This document shows, piece by piece, positions 39,249 to 48,797 of a DNA stretch of 64,000 nt. Positions within the stretch are counted from its first letter, which is position 1. Every line of letters begins with the position of its first letter. The notes beneath the pieces were generated by a model, which did not search any database, was not told where the DNA came from, and saw only the letters and a list, made by a program, of their open reading frames with translations. The position numbers and the translations under genes are program-made. This DNA comes from Roseibium suaedae. Lineage in GTDB: Bacteria > Pseudomonadota > Alphaproteobacteria > Rhizobiales > Stappiaceae. The stretch spans positions 496,001 to 560,000 of the forward strand of contig NZ_FRBW01000003.1 of assembly GCF_900142725.1 (NCBI RefSeq), written 5' to 3'.

Positions 39249-39543
39249 GGCGGGGATCTCGCTCCGTTTCAAGGTCTCAAGCAGGCATTCGCTCACGTCC
39301 CTGCACTTAGGGAGGCCCCGGGGGCAAGGTCAAGCCCGCCAGCGCCACTCCGCTCAAGGTTCCCGCATTTGCCCCCGCTCTCCCCTGTTTCGCATGCTCA
39401 GGACCTGTTTTGCGGGAAAGCATGCGATCCTTGCTTCAAACACGTGTCCAAACCGTCCCGGGATCCGCCTCCCCCTTGTTTTCCGAAGCGCCAACCTGTA
39501 TGCGCGGGCACACAGACAGATGCACGGCAACCGGAGAGCCGCC

Positions 39544-40626
39544 ATGAGCCAATCCACGCCCTCGGGACAAAATGGTCTGACCTACGCAGCGGCAGGTGTC
39601 GACATTGACGCCGGCAACGAGCTGGTCCAACGGATCAAGCCGCTGGTCAAGGCAACCCGCCGTCCGGGCGCAGACAGCGACATCGGCGGTTTTGGCGGAT
39701 TGTTCGACCTCAAGGGCGCAGGTTTCAAGGATCCGATCCTTGTTGCCGCCAATGACGGCGTCGGCACAAAGCTGAAGATCGCCATCGACACACGGCAGCA
39801 CCGCACCGTCGGTATCGACCTCGTGGCCATGTGCGTCAACGATCTGGTCGTTCAGGGTGCTGAGCCGCTGTTCTTCCTCGATTATTTCGCCTGCGGCGCG
39901 CTCGACGTTGACACGGCCACCGACGTGGTTGCCGGTATCGCCGATGGCTGCAAGCTTGCAGGCTGCGCCCTGATCGGCGGCGAAACCGCCGAAATGCCGG
40001 GCATGTATGCCAAGGAAGACTATGACCTCGGCGGCTTCTCCGTTGGCGCTGTGGAGCGTGGCGAGCTTCTGCCGCGCCCGGACATCGGCGAAGGCGACGT
40101 CCTTCTCGGCCTCTCCTCCTCGGGCGTTCACTCCAACGGCTATTCGCTGGTCCGCAAGATCGTCGAACTGTCCGGCCTGTCCTTCGAGGCAGACGCTCCT
40201 TTCGAGCCGGGCAAGAGCCTTGGCGAAGCGCTGATGACGCCGACCCGCATCTATGTGAAGCCGCTTCTCGCAGCCATCAAGGCAACCTCCGGCATCAAGG
40301 CGCTGGCACACATCACCGGCGGCGGCCTGCCGGAGAACCTGCCGCGCGTGCTGCCAGACGACTGTTCTGCCAGCATCGACCTCGACACGATCAAGGCTCC
40401 GGCCGTGTTCAAGTGGCTGGCTCAGGCCGGCGGCGTTGCCGAAAAGGAAATGCTGCGCACCTTCAACTGCGGCGTCGGCATGGTTGTTGTCGTTGCGGCT
40501 GACGAAGCCGACAAGGTCGCAGACATCCTGACCGCTGAAGGCGAAACCGTCTTCCGCATCGGCACGATGACGAAGGCGGGCGATGCCCGCGTGGTCTTCG
40601 ACGGCTCTCTGGGCCTGACCGCATGA
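39544..40626 (+). CDS. purM: Phosphoribosylformylglycinamidine cyclo-ligase
   Basis: AIR synthetase, fifth step of de novo purine synthesis, closing the imidazole ring with ATP. Family blocks are [15 protein letters not shown], the ATP-site [14 protein letters not shown], and [12 protein letters not shown], followed by the C-terminal domain with [10 protein letters not shown]. The ATG at 39544 gives 360 residues and has GGAGAG upstream. The preceding 295 bases, between it and perM, show no other gene and should hold both promoters. It overlaps purN by four bases. Confidence 0.97.
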   Translation: MSQSTPSGQNGLTYAAAGVDIDAGNELVQRIKPLVKATRRPGADSDIGGFGGLFDLKGAGFKDPILVAANDGVGTKLKIAIDTRQHRTVGIDLVAMCVNDLVVQGAEPLFFLDYFACGALDVDTATDVVAGIADGCKLAGCALIGGETAEMPGMYAKEDYDLGGFSVGAVERGELLPRPDIGEGDVLLGLSSSGVHSNGYSLVRKIVELSGLSFEADAPFEPGKSLGEALMTPTRIYVKPLLAAIKATSGIKALAHITGGGLPENLPRVLPDDCSASIDLDTIKAPAVFKWLAQAGGVAEKEMLRTFNCGVGMVVVVAADEADKVADILTAEGETVFRIGTMTKAGDARVVFDGSLGLTA

Positions 40627-41279
40627 GCCAGCGCAAGAAGGTCGCGGTCCTGATCTCCGGCCGGGGCAGCAACATGCTGTCCCTGATCTCGGCTGCTCTC
40701 GACCCGTCCTATCCTGCGGAAATCGCGCTCGTTGTCTCGAACAATCCGGGCGCGGGCGGTCTTGAGCGCGCCGCCGAATTCGGCATTGCGACCGCTGTGC
40801 TGGACCACCGGAACTACAAGGGCAACCGGGACGCTTTCGAGCGGGACATGGATGCCCTGTTGCGGTCGCACGGGATCGAGCTGATTGCTCTTGCCGGGTT
40901 CATGCGGCTTCTGACGCCGTTCCTGGTCAATGCCTGGCAGAACCGGATGATCAACATCCATCCCGCCCTGCTGCCGTCTTTCAAGGGCCTGCACACCCAC
41001 GAGCGGGCTCTGGAAACCGGCGTGCGCCTTCATGGCGCGACCGTTCACTTCGTCTCAGCCGAGATGGACGACGGCCCGATCATCATGCAGGGCGCCGTGC
41101 CCGTACTGGACAGCGACACGCCTGATGCACTCGGCGCACGGGTTCTGACGGTTGAACATCAGATCTACCCGAAGGCCCTCGCCCTGGTCGCCAGCGGCGT
41201 TGCATCGGTCTCCGGCCACAAGGTCGTCCTGAGCAAGGAAGATCCGGAACTGGCCAGCCAGACCCTTCTGGCCCCCTGA
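40623..41279 (+). CDS. purN: Phosphoribosylglycinamide formyltransferase
   Basis: Transfers formyl from 10-formyl-tetrahydrofolate to GAR, third step of purine synthesis. The catalytic Asn and His are in [12 protein letters not shown], and the catalytic Asp follows in [13 protein letters not shown]. The start [14 protein letters not shown] is typical. At 218 residues it is of normal length. Its ATG overlaps the purM stop (ATGA), a common coupled pair. It ends seven bases from the convergent LysR gene. Confidence 0.96.
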   Translation: MSQRKKVAVLISGRGSNMLSLISAALDPSYPAEIALVVSNNPGAGGLERAAEFGIATAVLDHRNYKGNRDAFERDMDALLRSHGIELIALAGFMRLLTPFLVNAWQNRMINIHPALLPSFKGLHTHERALETGVRLHGATVHFVSAEMDDGPIIMQGAVPVLDSDTPDALGARVLTVEHQIYPKALALVASGVASVSGHKVVLSKEDPELASQTLLAP

Positions 41280-41286
41280 TCCACTC

Positions 41287-42198
41287 TCAATAGACAAAAG
41301 CCCTGGACGCATTGCGGAAGGCTTCGGCAAGCGCATCGCGGAACAGGATCGCGCTGCGTCTCGCTGGCTTGCGGGCAAGCTCCAGCATGGCCAGGTCCAC
41401 ATGCAGCGGCTTGGACAGGGGAATGATTTTCATGTCATCGCCTGCAAAGAACGATGCAGTCAGCCAATCGACGACGGTGATCAGACGGGTGTGCCGGGCA
41501 AGGCCGATGGCAAAGGGAATGGTGAAAGACGAAAGTGGCCGGTGAAGGCTGATCCCGCGCTGTTCGAGATTGTCGGCAATCAAGCTGCCCATGGGCGCAT
41601 TCGGATTGTGCATGACGCTGCCATGCGCCTCCAGATCCCTGAGATCAAAGACCGTCTTGTGCGACAGAGCGTGACCATTCGGAACAACGGCCACCAGAGG
41701 AAGCCGCCCAAGCATGGTCTGCCGCAACTCGGTCGAATTGGGCATAGACCCGCCAACCCCGACATCGGCCGTTCCATCGCGCAGGGCCTCCACCTGCGAG
41801 CGCAAACCGCCGCCTTCGACCTGGATATCGAGGTCAGGGATCTCATGATAGAGCCGCCCCACCGCCGCAGGCAGAATGGACATGCACAGCGCGGTCGAGG
41901 CGACAATCTTGAGGGATTCGCCCGCCCCCCGCCGGATGGATTCCACACTCGTGCTGACAGAGTGGAGCCGCTCGAACAAACCGTTGCTGTCATCGTAAAG
42001 CCTGTGCGCTTCCCAGGTCGGCTCCAGTCGGCCCCGCACATTGTCGAAGAGATCGAGTTCCAGTTCCCGTTCAAAGAGAGCCAGATGGCGACTGACAGTC
42101 GGCTGGGAGAGCTTCAGCTTCCGGGCAGCTTCCGTCACGCTGAGTGTTTCAAATACGGTCCGGAAAACCTGCAGCCTGTGAAGATTAACCTTGTCCAT
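41287..42198 (-). CDS. LysR-family transcriptional regulator
   Basis: A 303-residue regulator with a winged helix at residues about 7-65 (SVTEAARKLKLSQPTVSRHL) and a periplasmic-binding-protein-like effector domain after it. It is divergent from the TRAP transporter and amidohydrolase genes with 235 bases between, the usual place for a LysR protein that controls its neighbours and itself. The effector is probably the transported acid or its hydrolysis product; this is inferred from position only. The effector pocket cannot be read from sequence. Confidence 0.92.
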   Translation of the reverse strand: MDKVNLHRLQVFRTVFETLSVTEAARKLKLSQPTVSRHLALFERELELDLFDNVRGRLEPTWEAHRLYDDSNGLFERLHSVSTSVESIRRGAGESLKIVASTALCMSILPAAVGRLYHEIPDLDIQVEGGGLRSQVEALRDGTADVGVGGSMPNSTELRQTMLGRLPLVAVVPNGHALSHKTVFDLRDLEAHGSVMHNPNAPMGSLIADNLEQRGISLHRPLSSFTIPFAIGLARHTRLITVVDWLTASFFAGDDMKIIPLSKPLHVDLAMLELARKPARRSAILFRDALAEAFRNASRAFVY

Positions 42199-42342
42199 TC
42201 AAGCCCTTCCCTCGCTGAACACCTTCACACCCCCGGCTCTGCCAGAAAAACGCCGCCTGAAAACGCTCATTTCTGCGCCTGTTTTTTAATCACACATGCC
42301 GATTTTCAAGGCCATGTCACAAAATTAGTCTTTGTAGTCAGC

Positions 42343-42367
42343 TTCACTCATAGCTCAAACGAATGAA
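42343..42367. promoter_or_regulatory. Possible LysR operator upstream of the TRAP genes
   Basis: TTCACTCA and CGAATGAA form an imperfect dyad with nine bases between, lying 67 bases before the first TRAP gene and 145 bases before the regulator gene. Position and symmetry would suit a LysR binding site, but the match is weak. Confidence 0.3.
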
Positions 42368-42433
42368 CCACGTAAATATCTTGCGTTGCACGAAAGGGGC
42401 AATTTCTTTTGAGTGGCTCCAAAGGAGTTCGAC

Positions 42434-43717
42434 ATGCCCATTTTGCCGTTCATGTTTCTGTTTGCTGCGCTCTTCTCGGGAGCGGCAATCGCATATTTTG
42501 TCGGGGGTGCGTCGATTCTCGCGTTCATCACCCTGGACAAGGCGCGGTATCTCGCCGCCCTGCCCCAGCGTGCCATGAGCCAGCTTGACCTGTTTGCCTT
42601 CCTGGCAATGCCGCTCTTCATCCTGACCGGCGAACTGATGAACCGGGGCGGCGTCACCGAGGCCCTGATCCGGTTTTCCATGTCGATCATGGGCCGGTTC
42701 AAGGGCGGCCTCGGCCATGTGAACATCCTGACCTCCGTGTTCTTCGCCGGCATTTCCGGCTCGGCGACAGCCGATGCCGCAGCGCTTGGCAACACGCTGG
42801 TTCCGACCATGGAAAAGCAGGGTTACAGCCGCGAATATGCCACGGCCATCACGGCGGCCTCCTCGATCATCGGGCCGATCATTCCGCCGTCGATCATCCT
42901 GATCTTCTACGGCGCATTGCTGAACACGTCCGTCGTAGCGCTCTTCGCCGCTGGCGTTGTGCCGGGTCTGCTGCTGGCTGCCGTGCTGATGGTCGTCAAC
43001 GGCGTGATTGCCCACCGCGAGAACCATCCCGGCGGCGACAAGGCGGATATCCCGCCGTTCTTCCAGTCCCTCTTCACCGCTCTGCCTGCGCTCTCCCTGC
43101 CGGTCATCATCCTGAGCGGCGTGCTGTTCGGCTGGATGACCCCGGCTGAAGCGGCGGGTGTTGCCTGTATCGCCGCCCTTCTTGTCGGCGCGATCTACCG
43201 CCGCCTGTCCTTCAAGGACATCCACGAGGCCTGCACCCGCACGGTCGTGCTGTCCGGCGCGGTCTTCATCCTGCTGGTTGCCATCGCCACCTTCGGCTAT
43301 CTGACGTCTCTCGAGCACCTGCCCCAGAAGCTTGCCAGCCTGATTGCCGGTCTTGGCCTCGGCCCGATCGAATACATGCTGGTGCTGAACCTCATCCTGC
43401 TTCTGGCCGGCATGATCATGGACGTGAAGGCAGCCGTTGCCCTGCTCGGCCCGCTTCTGATCCCGCCGGCAATCGCCATGGGCGTCGACCCGGTCCACAT
43501 GGGCATCCTCGTCGGCTTCAACCTGACGGTTGGCCTTCTGACCCCTCCGCTCGGCGGCGTGCTCCTGATCCTGACGACCGTGGTCGACATCGGCTACTGG
43601 CGCCTGGTCCGTGCAACCCTTCCGTTCCTTGTCGTTGAGCTGATCCTGCTCGGAGCGCTCATCTTCATCCCCGAAATCTCGCTGGCTCTGCCGCGTTACC
43701 TTGGCCTTCTGGGCTAA
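42434..43717 (+). CDS. dctM: TRAP transporter large permease (DctM)
   Basis: The 12-helix inner-membrane subunit of a tripartite ATP-independent transporter, which drives solute uptake with the sodium gradient. It has the DctM-type repeated GxxG helices, FFAGISGSATADAAALGN and PPSIILIFYGALL, and 427 residues. AAGGAG six bases before the ATG at 42434 fixes the start. It comes first in the operon, before the binding protein and small permease, an order that differs from the common P-Q-M. The solute is not known. Confidence 0.94.
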   Translation: MPILPFMFLFAALFSGAAIAYFVGGASILAFITLDKARYLAALPQRAMSQLDLFAFLAMPLFILTGELMNRGGVTEALIRFSMSIMGRFKGGLGHVNILTSVFFAGISGSATADAAALGNTLVPTMEKQGYSREYATAITAASSIIGPIIPPSIILIFYGALLNTSVVALFAAGVVPGLLLAAVLMVVNGVIAHRENHPGGDKADIPPFFQSLFTALPALSLPVIILSGVLFGWMTPAEAAGVACIAALLVGAIYRRLSFKDIHEACTRTVVLSGAVFILLVAIATFGYLTSLEHLPQKLASLIAGLGLGPIEYMLVLNLILLLAGMIMDVKAAVALLGPLLIPPAIAMGVDPVHMGILVGFNLTVGLLTPPLGGVLLILTTVVDIGYWRLVRATLPFLVVELILLGALIFIPEISLALPRYLGLLG

Positions 43718-43737
43718 CCTTCACCGAGGAGATAAGA

Positions 43738-44709
43738 ATGAAAAAGATGCTTATGGCTGCGACTGTCAGCCTGATGGCCCTGACCGGCTCTGCTTACGCA
43801 ATGGATCCCGTTGTCATCGCCTTTGCTGGCAATGAAGACCTGAAGAACGACGCTGAATTCGTCTTCATCAACGGCTTTGCCGAAAGCCTGGCCAAGCATG
43901 GCGTCGAAGTGGAAATCCACCCGGCCGATTCCATGGGCAAGGAATCCGATCGTCTGGACCAGACCTCCCAGGGCCTGATTGCCGTGAACGTCGGCAATGG
44001 CGGCAGCCTGTTCAAAGTGTCCGACACCGCCCGTGGCCTGTTTCTGCTGTTCCTGATGTCCGATGAAGCCGACTTCGACAAGAACGTCGACCAGTCCGGC
44101 ATCATGGCCAAGATCAACGAGGAAGCCGCCAGCCATGGTGTGCGGATCGCTGGCTTCCCGATGCGCGGCGGCACGCTCGGCCTCTTCAACAACGAAAAGC
44201 CGGTCACCAAGCTGGAAGACGTCAAGGACATGCGTCTGCGCGCCCAGAACGGCGATCAGCTGAAGTTCTTTGAAGCCTGGGGCGCCCGCCCGACCGTCGT
44301 CAGCTGGGCCGAAACGCCGAACGCGCTGCAGACCGGCGTTGCCGTTGGCCACCTGAACCCGCCGTCCACCGTTGTGGCAGCCGGTCAGGTCGACCTGCTG
44401 AAATACTTCACCCCGATGGATGCTGGTCCGGTCCCGAAGGTCACGATGTTCTCGGACGACTGGTATCAGTCCCTGAGCGATGAGGAAAAGGGCTGGGTCG
44501 ACCAGGCAACCGCCGATGGCATCGCTGCCAACCGCGCATGGGCGAAGGAACAGACCGCCTATTTCGAAAAGGTCATCATCGACGGCGGCATCCAGATCAC
44601 TCCGCTGGAAGAAGGCGAGCGTGAAAAGTTCGTCGAAGCCACCAAGGCTGTCTGGGCGCAGACCGTGCCCCAGGAAACCATCGACCTGATCAAGCCGTCT
44701 TCAAACTAA
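43738..44709 (+). CDS. dctP: TRAP transporter solute-binding protein (DctP)
   Basis: Periplasmic binding protein that delivers solute to the DctQM permease. A signal peptide of about 21 residues (MKKMLMAATVSLMALTGSAYA) precedes a DctP fold of 323 residues in all. The conserved arginine that salt-bridges a carboxylate ligand is in the KDMRLRAQNGD segment, which suggests an acidic solute. The stretch VGHLNPPSTVVAAG is the usual second-domain hinge region. It lies 20 bases after dctM and 23 before the small permease. Confidence 0.92.
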   Translation: MKKMLMAATVSLMALTGSAYAMDPVVIAFAGNEDLKNDAEFVFINGFAESLAKHGVEVEIHPADSMGKESDRLDQTSQGLIAVNVGNGGSLFKVSDTARGLFLLFLMSDEADFDKNVDQSGIMAKINEEAASHGVRIAGFPMRGGTLGLFNNEKPVTKLEDVKDMRLRAQNGDQLKFFEAWGARPTVVSWAETPNALQTGVAVGHLNPPSTVVAAGQVDLLKYFTPMDAGPVPKVTMFSDDWYQSLSDEEKGWVDQATADGIAANRAWAKEQTAYFEKVIIDGGIQITPLEEGEREKFVEATKAVWAQTVPQETIDLIKPSSN

Positions 44710-44732
44710 GCGTAGCCCCGTAGGATAAAATC

Positions 44733-45251
44733 ATGAAATCCATCGCAAAAGCCCTGATGGCCGCAAGCGACACCGTCGATAGAATTCTACGGGGAACCGC
44801 CATTTTCTTCCTCTGTCTCATGGTCGGAGCCATCGTCCTGCAGGTCCTCGCCCGCTACGGATTTTCGGCTCCGCCCGCCTGGACGGAAGAGGCTGCCCGC
44901 TACTGTATGGTCTGGGTCGGTCTTCTGGGCGCCAGCGTCTCCTACAAGATCGGCTTCGATCCGGTTCTGGTGAAGCTGCCCAGAAAGCTGTCCCCGGCCC
45001 TGCGTGTGATCACCGCCTTCTTCCGCGGCGCGAGCGTTTTCATCTTCCTCTCGCCGATCCTCTGGTACTCGTTCTTCGGCCCTGGTCAGAACGTCTCCCG
45101 TTCCTTCCTGATGCGGAACCTGAACACGATGGCTGAATCCATCGACATGCCGCTGATCTTCATCGCGATCACGGTTCCGATCTTCATTGGCGCGATTTTC
45201 CTTCACGGCCTTGCCCACATGGCCAGCGCCTTCCAGGCCGACAAGCATTAA
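44733..45251 (+). CDS. dctQ: TRAP transporter small permease (DctQ)
   Basis: The four-helix small membrane subunit of the TRAP system, 172 residues. Helices fall at about 22-45, 60-75, 95-115 and 140-165; the segment PPAWTEEAARYCMVWVGLLG is the DctQ hallmark after the first helix. It follows the binding protein by 23 bases and is followed closely by the amidohydrolase gene, so all four genes form one transcript. Confidence 0.93.
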   Translation: MKSIAKALMAASDTVDRILRGTAIFFLCLMVGAIVLQVLARYGFSAPPAWTEEAARYCMVWVGLLGASVSYKIGFDPVLVKLPRKLSPALRVITAFFRGASVFIFLSPILWYSFFGPGQNVSRSFLMRNLNTMAESIDMPLIFIAITVPIFIGAIFLHGLAHMASAFQADKH

Positions 45252-45267
45252 AAGATCAAAGCATCCA

Positions 45268-46470
45268 ATGACCCAGCAAGACCTCGCCTCCCTTCAGCAA
45301 GACACCGAGTTCCTTGACCGCCTGACCGAAATCCGCCGGGACATCCACCGGCATCCGGAAACCGCTTTCGAAGAAGTGCGCACCGGCAACATCGTGGCCG
45401 AGTTCCTGCAGAACCTCGGCATGGAGATCCACCGCGGCCTCGGCAAGACCGGCGTTGTCGGCACGCTGAAGGGCAAACGTCCCGGACAGCGCGTGATCGG
45501 CCTCAGAGCAGACATGGACGCCCTCTTTATCGAGGAAAAGACCGGGCTTGACTATGCCTCCACCGTTCCGGGCAAGATGCATGCCTGTGGTCACGATGGC
45601 CATACCACCATGCTGCTCGGTGCGGCTGAGAAGCTCGCCAAGGACCCGGACTTCGCCGGCACCATCCACTTTATCTTCCAGCCGGCCGAAGAAGGCGTCG
45701 GCGGTGCAAGGGTGATGATCCAGGACGGTCTGTTCGAGCAGTTCCCCTGTGATGCAGTCTATGGCGTGCACAATGCGCCCAAGGAGCCACTCGGCTTTAC
45801 CAGCACCCGTCCGGGCTCCTTCATGGCAGCGGGCGACACCTGGGAAGTGCGGTTCAAGGGCACCGGCGGACATGGCGCCATGCCTCATCTGGGCACAGAC
45901 CCGACCATTGCGGCCGGTCAGTTCATCGCCTCCATCGGTTCGCTGATCTCGCGCAAGGTGCCGTCCAATGACGCGGCCGTCGTCTCCGTCGGCCACATCA
46001 GTGGCGGCGATTACAACAGCCCGAACATCATTCCGGCCGAAGTGACCATCCGTGGCACGGCCCGCAGCTACCGCCCGGAGGTCCGGGACACGCTGGAGGC
46101 CAAGATCGAGCTTCTGGCCAAGAGCTGTGCTGCCGGTCAGGACGTGGAAGCCACGGTAATCTACACCCGCCGCTACCCGCCGCTGATCAACACGCCGGAA
46201 AACACGGAGATTGCCGTCAAGGCCGCCTCCACAGCCTTTGGAGAGACCATGGTCGACCCGAAGGCTCCGCCGCTCGGCGGAAGCGAGGACTTTTCCTTCA
46301 TGCTGGAAAAGGTTCCGGGCGCCTATGTGATGATCGGCAATGGCGATGGCCCGGGCTCCGCCATGGTCCATACCCCGATGTTCAACTTCAACGACGCGCT
46401 CATTCCCTATGGCATCGCCTACTGGCTGAATGTCGTGGACCTGGAACTCGGCGAAGCCGCAGCCGCCTGA
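45268..46470 (+). CDS. M20D amidohydrolase (hippurate / N-acyl amino acid hydrolase type)
   Basis: A cytoplasmic di-metal amidohydrolase of 400 residues that splits N-acyl amino acids or similar amides. Metal and catalytic motifs are all present: RADMDAL, HACGHDGHTTML, the catalytic Glu pair in FQPAEEGVGGA, the lid-domain His in TGGHGAMPHLG, and GGSEDFSFMLE near the end. The start ATG at 45268 gives the usual MTQQ... N-terminus; the longer upstream frame overlaps dctQ. It is the last gene of the TRAP operon, which argues that the imported solute is its substrate. Hippurate, indole-acetyl or acetyl amino acids are all possible. Confidence 0.93.
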   Translation: MTQQDLASLQQDTEFLDRLTEIRRDIHRHPETAFEEVRTGNIVAEFLQNLGMEIHRGLGKTGVVGTLKGKRPGQRVIGLRADMDALFIEEKTGLDYASTVPGKMHACGHDGHTTMLLGAAEKLAKDPDFAGTIHFIFQPAEEGVGGARVMIQDGLFEQFPCDAVYGVHNAPKEPLGFTSTRPGSFMAAGDTWEVRFKGTGGHGAMPHLGTDPTIAAGQFIASIGSLISRKVPSNDAAVVSVGHISGGDYNSPNIIPAEVTIRGTARSYRPEVRDTLEAKIELLAKSCAAGQDVEATVIYTRRYPPLINTPENTEIAVKAASTAFGETMVDPKAPPLGGSEDFSFMLEKVPGAYVMIGNGDGPGSAMVHTPMFNFNDALIPYGIAYWLNVVDLELGEAAAA

Positions 46471-46500
46471 GGCTGGCCGGACATTTGCACGAATAAAAAC

Positions 46501-46522
46501 AAGCCCGCCGGATGGCGGGCTT
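46501..46522 (+). terminator. Hairpin terminator after the TRAP-amidohydrolase operon
   Basis: AAGCCCGCC and GGCGGGCTT pair around GGAT. An A-rich run precedes it. An identical 22-base hairpin stands at 46665-46686. Either or both could end this operon and the convergent importer operon. Confidence 0.7.
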
Positions 46523-46550
46523 AGACTGATGACAAAGGGTACCTGCTTCC

Positions 46551-46630
46551 CGTTCGTCATGGTCGGGTCAAGCCCGACCATCTGCAAGCCATTGACTTGT
46601 TTAGATCCTCGGCTCAAGGCCGAGGATGAC
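46551..46630. repeat. Dispersed double-hairpin repeat, family B copy 2
   Basis: An 80-base near-identical copy of 12496-12575, again bounded by CGTTCGTCAT and GATGAC. It is framed by an inverted pair, GATGACAAAGG at 46528-46538 and CCTTTGTCATC at 46646-46656, and outside that by the two identical terminator hairpins. Confidence 0.87.
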
Positions 46631-46664
46631 GGTGGAGAGGGTTTACCTTTGTCATCACCCTCAC

Positions 46665-46686
46665 AAGCCCGCCGGATGGCGGGCTT
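46665..46686 (-). terminator. Second identical terminator hairpin, next to the importer operon
   Basis: The same 22 bases as 46501-46522. It lies 29 bases beyond the stop of the binding-protein gene on the minus strand, where it can end that operon. Confidence 0.7.
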
Positions 46687-46715
46687 GCTCATTTTGGAAG
46701 AGGTCCGAGCCAGTC

Positions 46716-48440
46716 TTACTTGGCCCAGCTCTTGACCAGCTCGTCATAGTTGACGGTGATCGGCTGTTCCTTCTCGTTCTCGATCTTCAGCTGCGGAGCA
46801 AGGTTGCCCTTCTTCACAGCGTCGTCGTGCCAGTACTGAAGATCATGCTCTTCAGCCAGCTTCGGACCGAGATCGCCCTGGACGCCTGCGCGCTCCAGAC
46901 GCGACAGCACCTTTTCCTGTTCCTCGCAAAGCGAGTTCATCGCCTCCTGAGGGGTCTTGGTGCCTGCAGCCGCGTCCCCGACAGCCTGCCACCAGAGCTG
47001 CGCGAGCTTCGGATAGTCAGGAACGTTGGTTCCGGTCGGCGACCACTGGAGACGGGCCGGTGAGCGGTAGAACTCGACGAGACCGCCCAGTTCCGGCGCC
47101 CGCTTGGTGAAGCTCTCATCATCCAGCGTGGACTGGCGGATAAAGCTGATCGCCGTATGGCTCTTCTTCAGATCGACCGTCTTGGAGACGACGAACTGGG
47201 AATAGAGCCAGGCAGCCTTTGCACGGTCATCCGGCGTGGACTTCAGGATCGTCCAGGATCCCACGTCCTGATAGCCAAGCTTCATGCCGTCCTTCCAGTA
47301 GACGCCATGCGGGGACGGTGCCATGCGCCACTTCGGCGACCCATCCTCGTTCACGACCGGCAGACCCGGCTTGACCATGTCCGCAGTGAACACGGTGTAC
47401 CAGAAGATCTGCTGAGCCACTTCGCCCTGAGCCGGAATTGGGCCGGCTTCGGAGAAGGTCATCGACTGCGCCTGCGGCGGAGCATAGTTCTTCAGCCATT
47501 CAAGGTATTTGGCGATGGAATAGACCGCTGCCGGACCATTGGTGTCACCGCCACGGGCAACGCAGGAGCCAACCGGACGGGAGTTCTCGTCCACCTTGAG
47601 GCCCCACTCATCGACGGGCAGACCGTTGGGAATGCCCTTGTCGCCGTTGCCTGCCATGGACAGCCAGGCGTCCGTGAAGCGCCAGCCGAGCGACGGGTCC
47701 TTCTTGCCATAGTCCATATGGCCATAGACCTTCTTGCCGTCGATTTCCCGGCCGGTGAAGAACTCGGCAATGTCCTCATAGGCAGACCAGTTGACCGGAA
47801 CGCCCAGGTCATAGCCATATTTTGCCTTGAAGTCGGCCTTGTTCTTCTCGTCGTTGAACCAATCGTACCGGAACCAGTAAAGGTTCGCGAACTGCTGGTC
47901 GGGCAGCTGATAGAGATCCCCATCCGGAGCAGTGGTGAAGGATGTTCCGATGAAATCGGCCAGATCGAGGTCCGGATTGGTAACGTCCTTGCCCTCGCCT
48001 TCCATCCACTTGGTCAGGTTCCGCGCCTGCTGATAGCGCCAGTGAGTGCCGATGAGATCGGAGTCATTCACATAGGCATCATAGACGTTCTCGCCGGACT
48101 GCATCTGTGTCTGCAGCTTTTCGATGACGTCCCCTTCACCGATCAGGTCATGAGTGACCTTGATGCCGGTGATCCGCTCGAACGCGGGGGCGAGCACCTT
48201 GGACTCATAGTCGTGCGCCGTGATGGTTTCCGAGACGACCCGGATGGACATGCCCTGGAACGGCTTGGCCGCATCCACGAACCACTGCATTTCCTTTTCC
48301 TGGGCGGCACGGTCGATCGTGGACATATCCCCGATCTCGCTATCCAGGAACTGCTTTGCCTCTTCCATTCCGGCGAGCGCCTGGCCCGTTCCGGCAGCCA
48401 GGGCAATCAAGCTGGCCGTCATCAAAATGTGCTTCCGCAT
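46716..48440 (-). CDS. glpV: GlpV-type periplasmic solute-binding protein
   Basis: Periplasmic binding protein of an ABC importer, family 1 type. A signal peptide of about 23 residues (MRKHILMTASLIALAAGTG then QALA) precedes a 574-residue protein, much longer than most sugar-binding proteins and matching GlpV of the rhizobial glycerol importer GlpSTPQUV. The family is also suggested by QLPDQQFANLYWFRYDWF and SPKWRMAPSPHGVYW. It is the last gene of the importer operon. Solute is inferred: glycerol is known for the family, but the neighbours here point to another polyol. Confidence 0.85.
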   Translation of the reverse strand: MRKHILMTASLIALAAGTGQALAGMEEAKQFLDSEIGDMSTIDRAAQEKEMQWFVDAAKPFQGMSIRVVSETITAHDYESKVLAPAFERITGIKVTHDLIGEGDVIEKLQTQMQSGENVYDAYVNDSDLIGTHWRYQQARNLTKWMEGEGKDVTNPDLDLADFIGTSFTTAPDGDLYQLPDQQFANLYWFRYDWFNDEKNKADFKAKYGYDLGVPVNWSAYEDIAEFFTGREIDGKKVYGHMDYGKKDPSLGWRFTDAWLSMAGNGDKGIPNGLPVDEWGLKVDENSRPVGSCVARGGDTNGPAAVYSIAKYLEWLKNYAPPQAQSMTFSEAGPIPAQGEVAQQIFWYTVFTADMVKPGLPVVNEDGSPKWRMAPSPHGVYWKDGMKLGYQDVGSWTILKSTPDDRAKAAWLYSQFVVSKTVDLKKSHTAISFIRQSTLDDESFTKRAPELGGLVEFYRSPARLQWSPTGTNVPDYPKLAQLWWQAVGDAAAGTKTPQEAMNSLCEEQEKVLSRLERAGVQGDLGPKLAEEHDLQYWHDDAVKKGNLAPQLKIENEKEQPITVNYDELVKSWAK

Positions 48441-48511
48441 GTATTCCTCCCATTGCGTTGCACGTCACGAACCCGGCTCAAGGTCTCCTCCCAGCGCCGG
48501 GGCACCACCCG

Positions 48512-48796
48512 CTACACGAAGCGGAATACGCCGAGGGCGTAGACCACCGAGAGAGCGAGAGACCACCACAGGCTTGGTCCTACCAGGCCAAGCCATGCGA
48601 TATTGATGAATGCGCTGCCGAGCAGCGAGATGAACAGCCTGTCCCCCCGCGTCGTGTTCAAGCGCAAGATGCCGAAGCGGGGATTGCCGCCGGGCGAGAG
48701 ATATTCCCAGAGCCCCATGCCCGCGAGCAGCAGGGCAATGACGGCAAAGAAGGTGCCTGTCTGCCAGGTCCAGGCCATCCAGCTGAGATCGATCAT
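48512..48796 (-). CDS. glpU: DUF2160 small membrane protein (GlpU)
   Basis: A 94-residue membrane protein with three hydrophobic segments (about residues 13-30, 53-70 and 76-92) of the DUF2160 family, found only with GlpSTPQUV-type importers as far as I recall. Its role in transport is not known; an accessory permease subunit is likely. Its ATG at 48796 lies one base after the glpQ stop. Some annotations might start upstream at 48844, but the MIDLSWMAWTWQTG start is well placed. Its presence is the best marker that this is a GlpSTPQUV-type system. Confidence 0.88.
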   Translation of the reverse strand: MIDLSWMAWTWQTGTFFAVIALLLAGMGLWEYLSPGGNPRFGILRLNTTRGDRLFISLLGSAFINIAWLGLVGPSLWWSLALSVVYALGVFRFV

Positions 48797-48797
48797 G

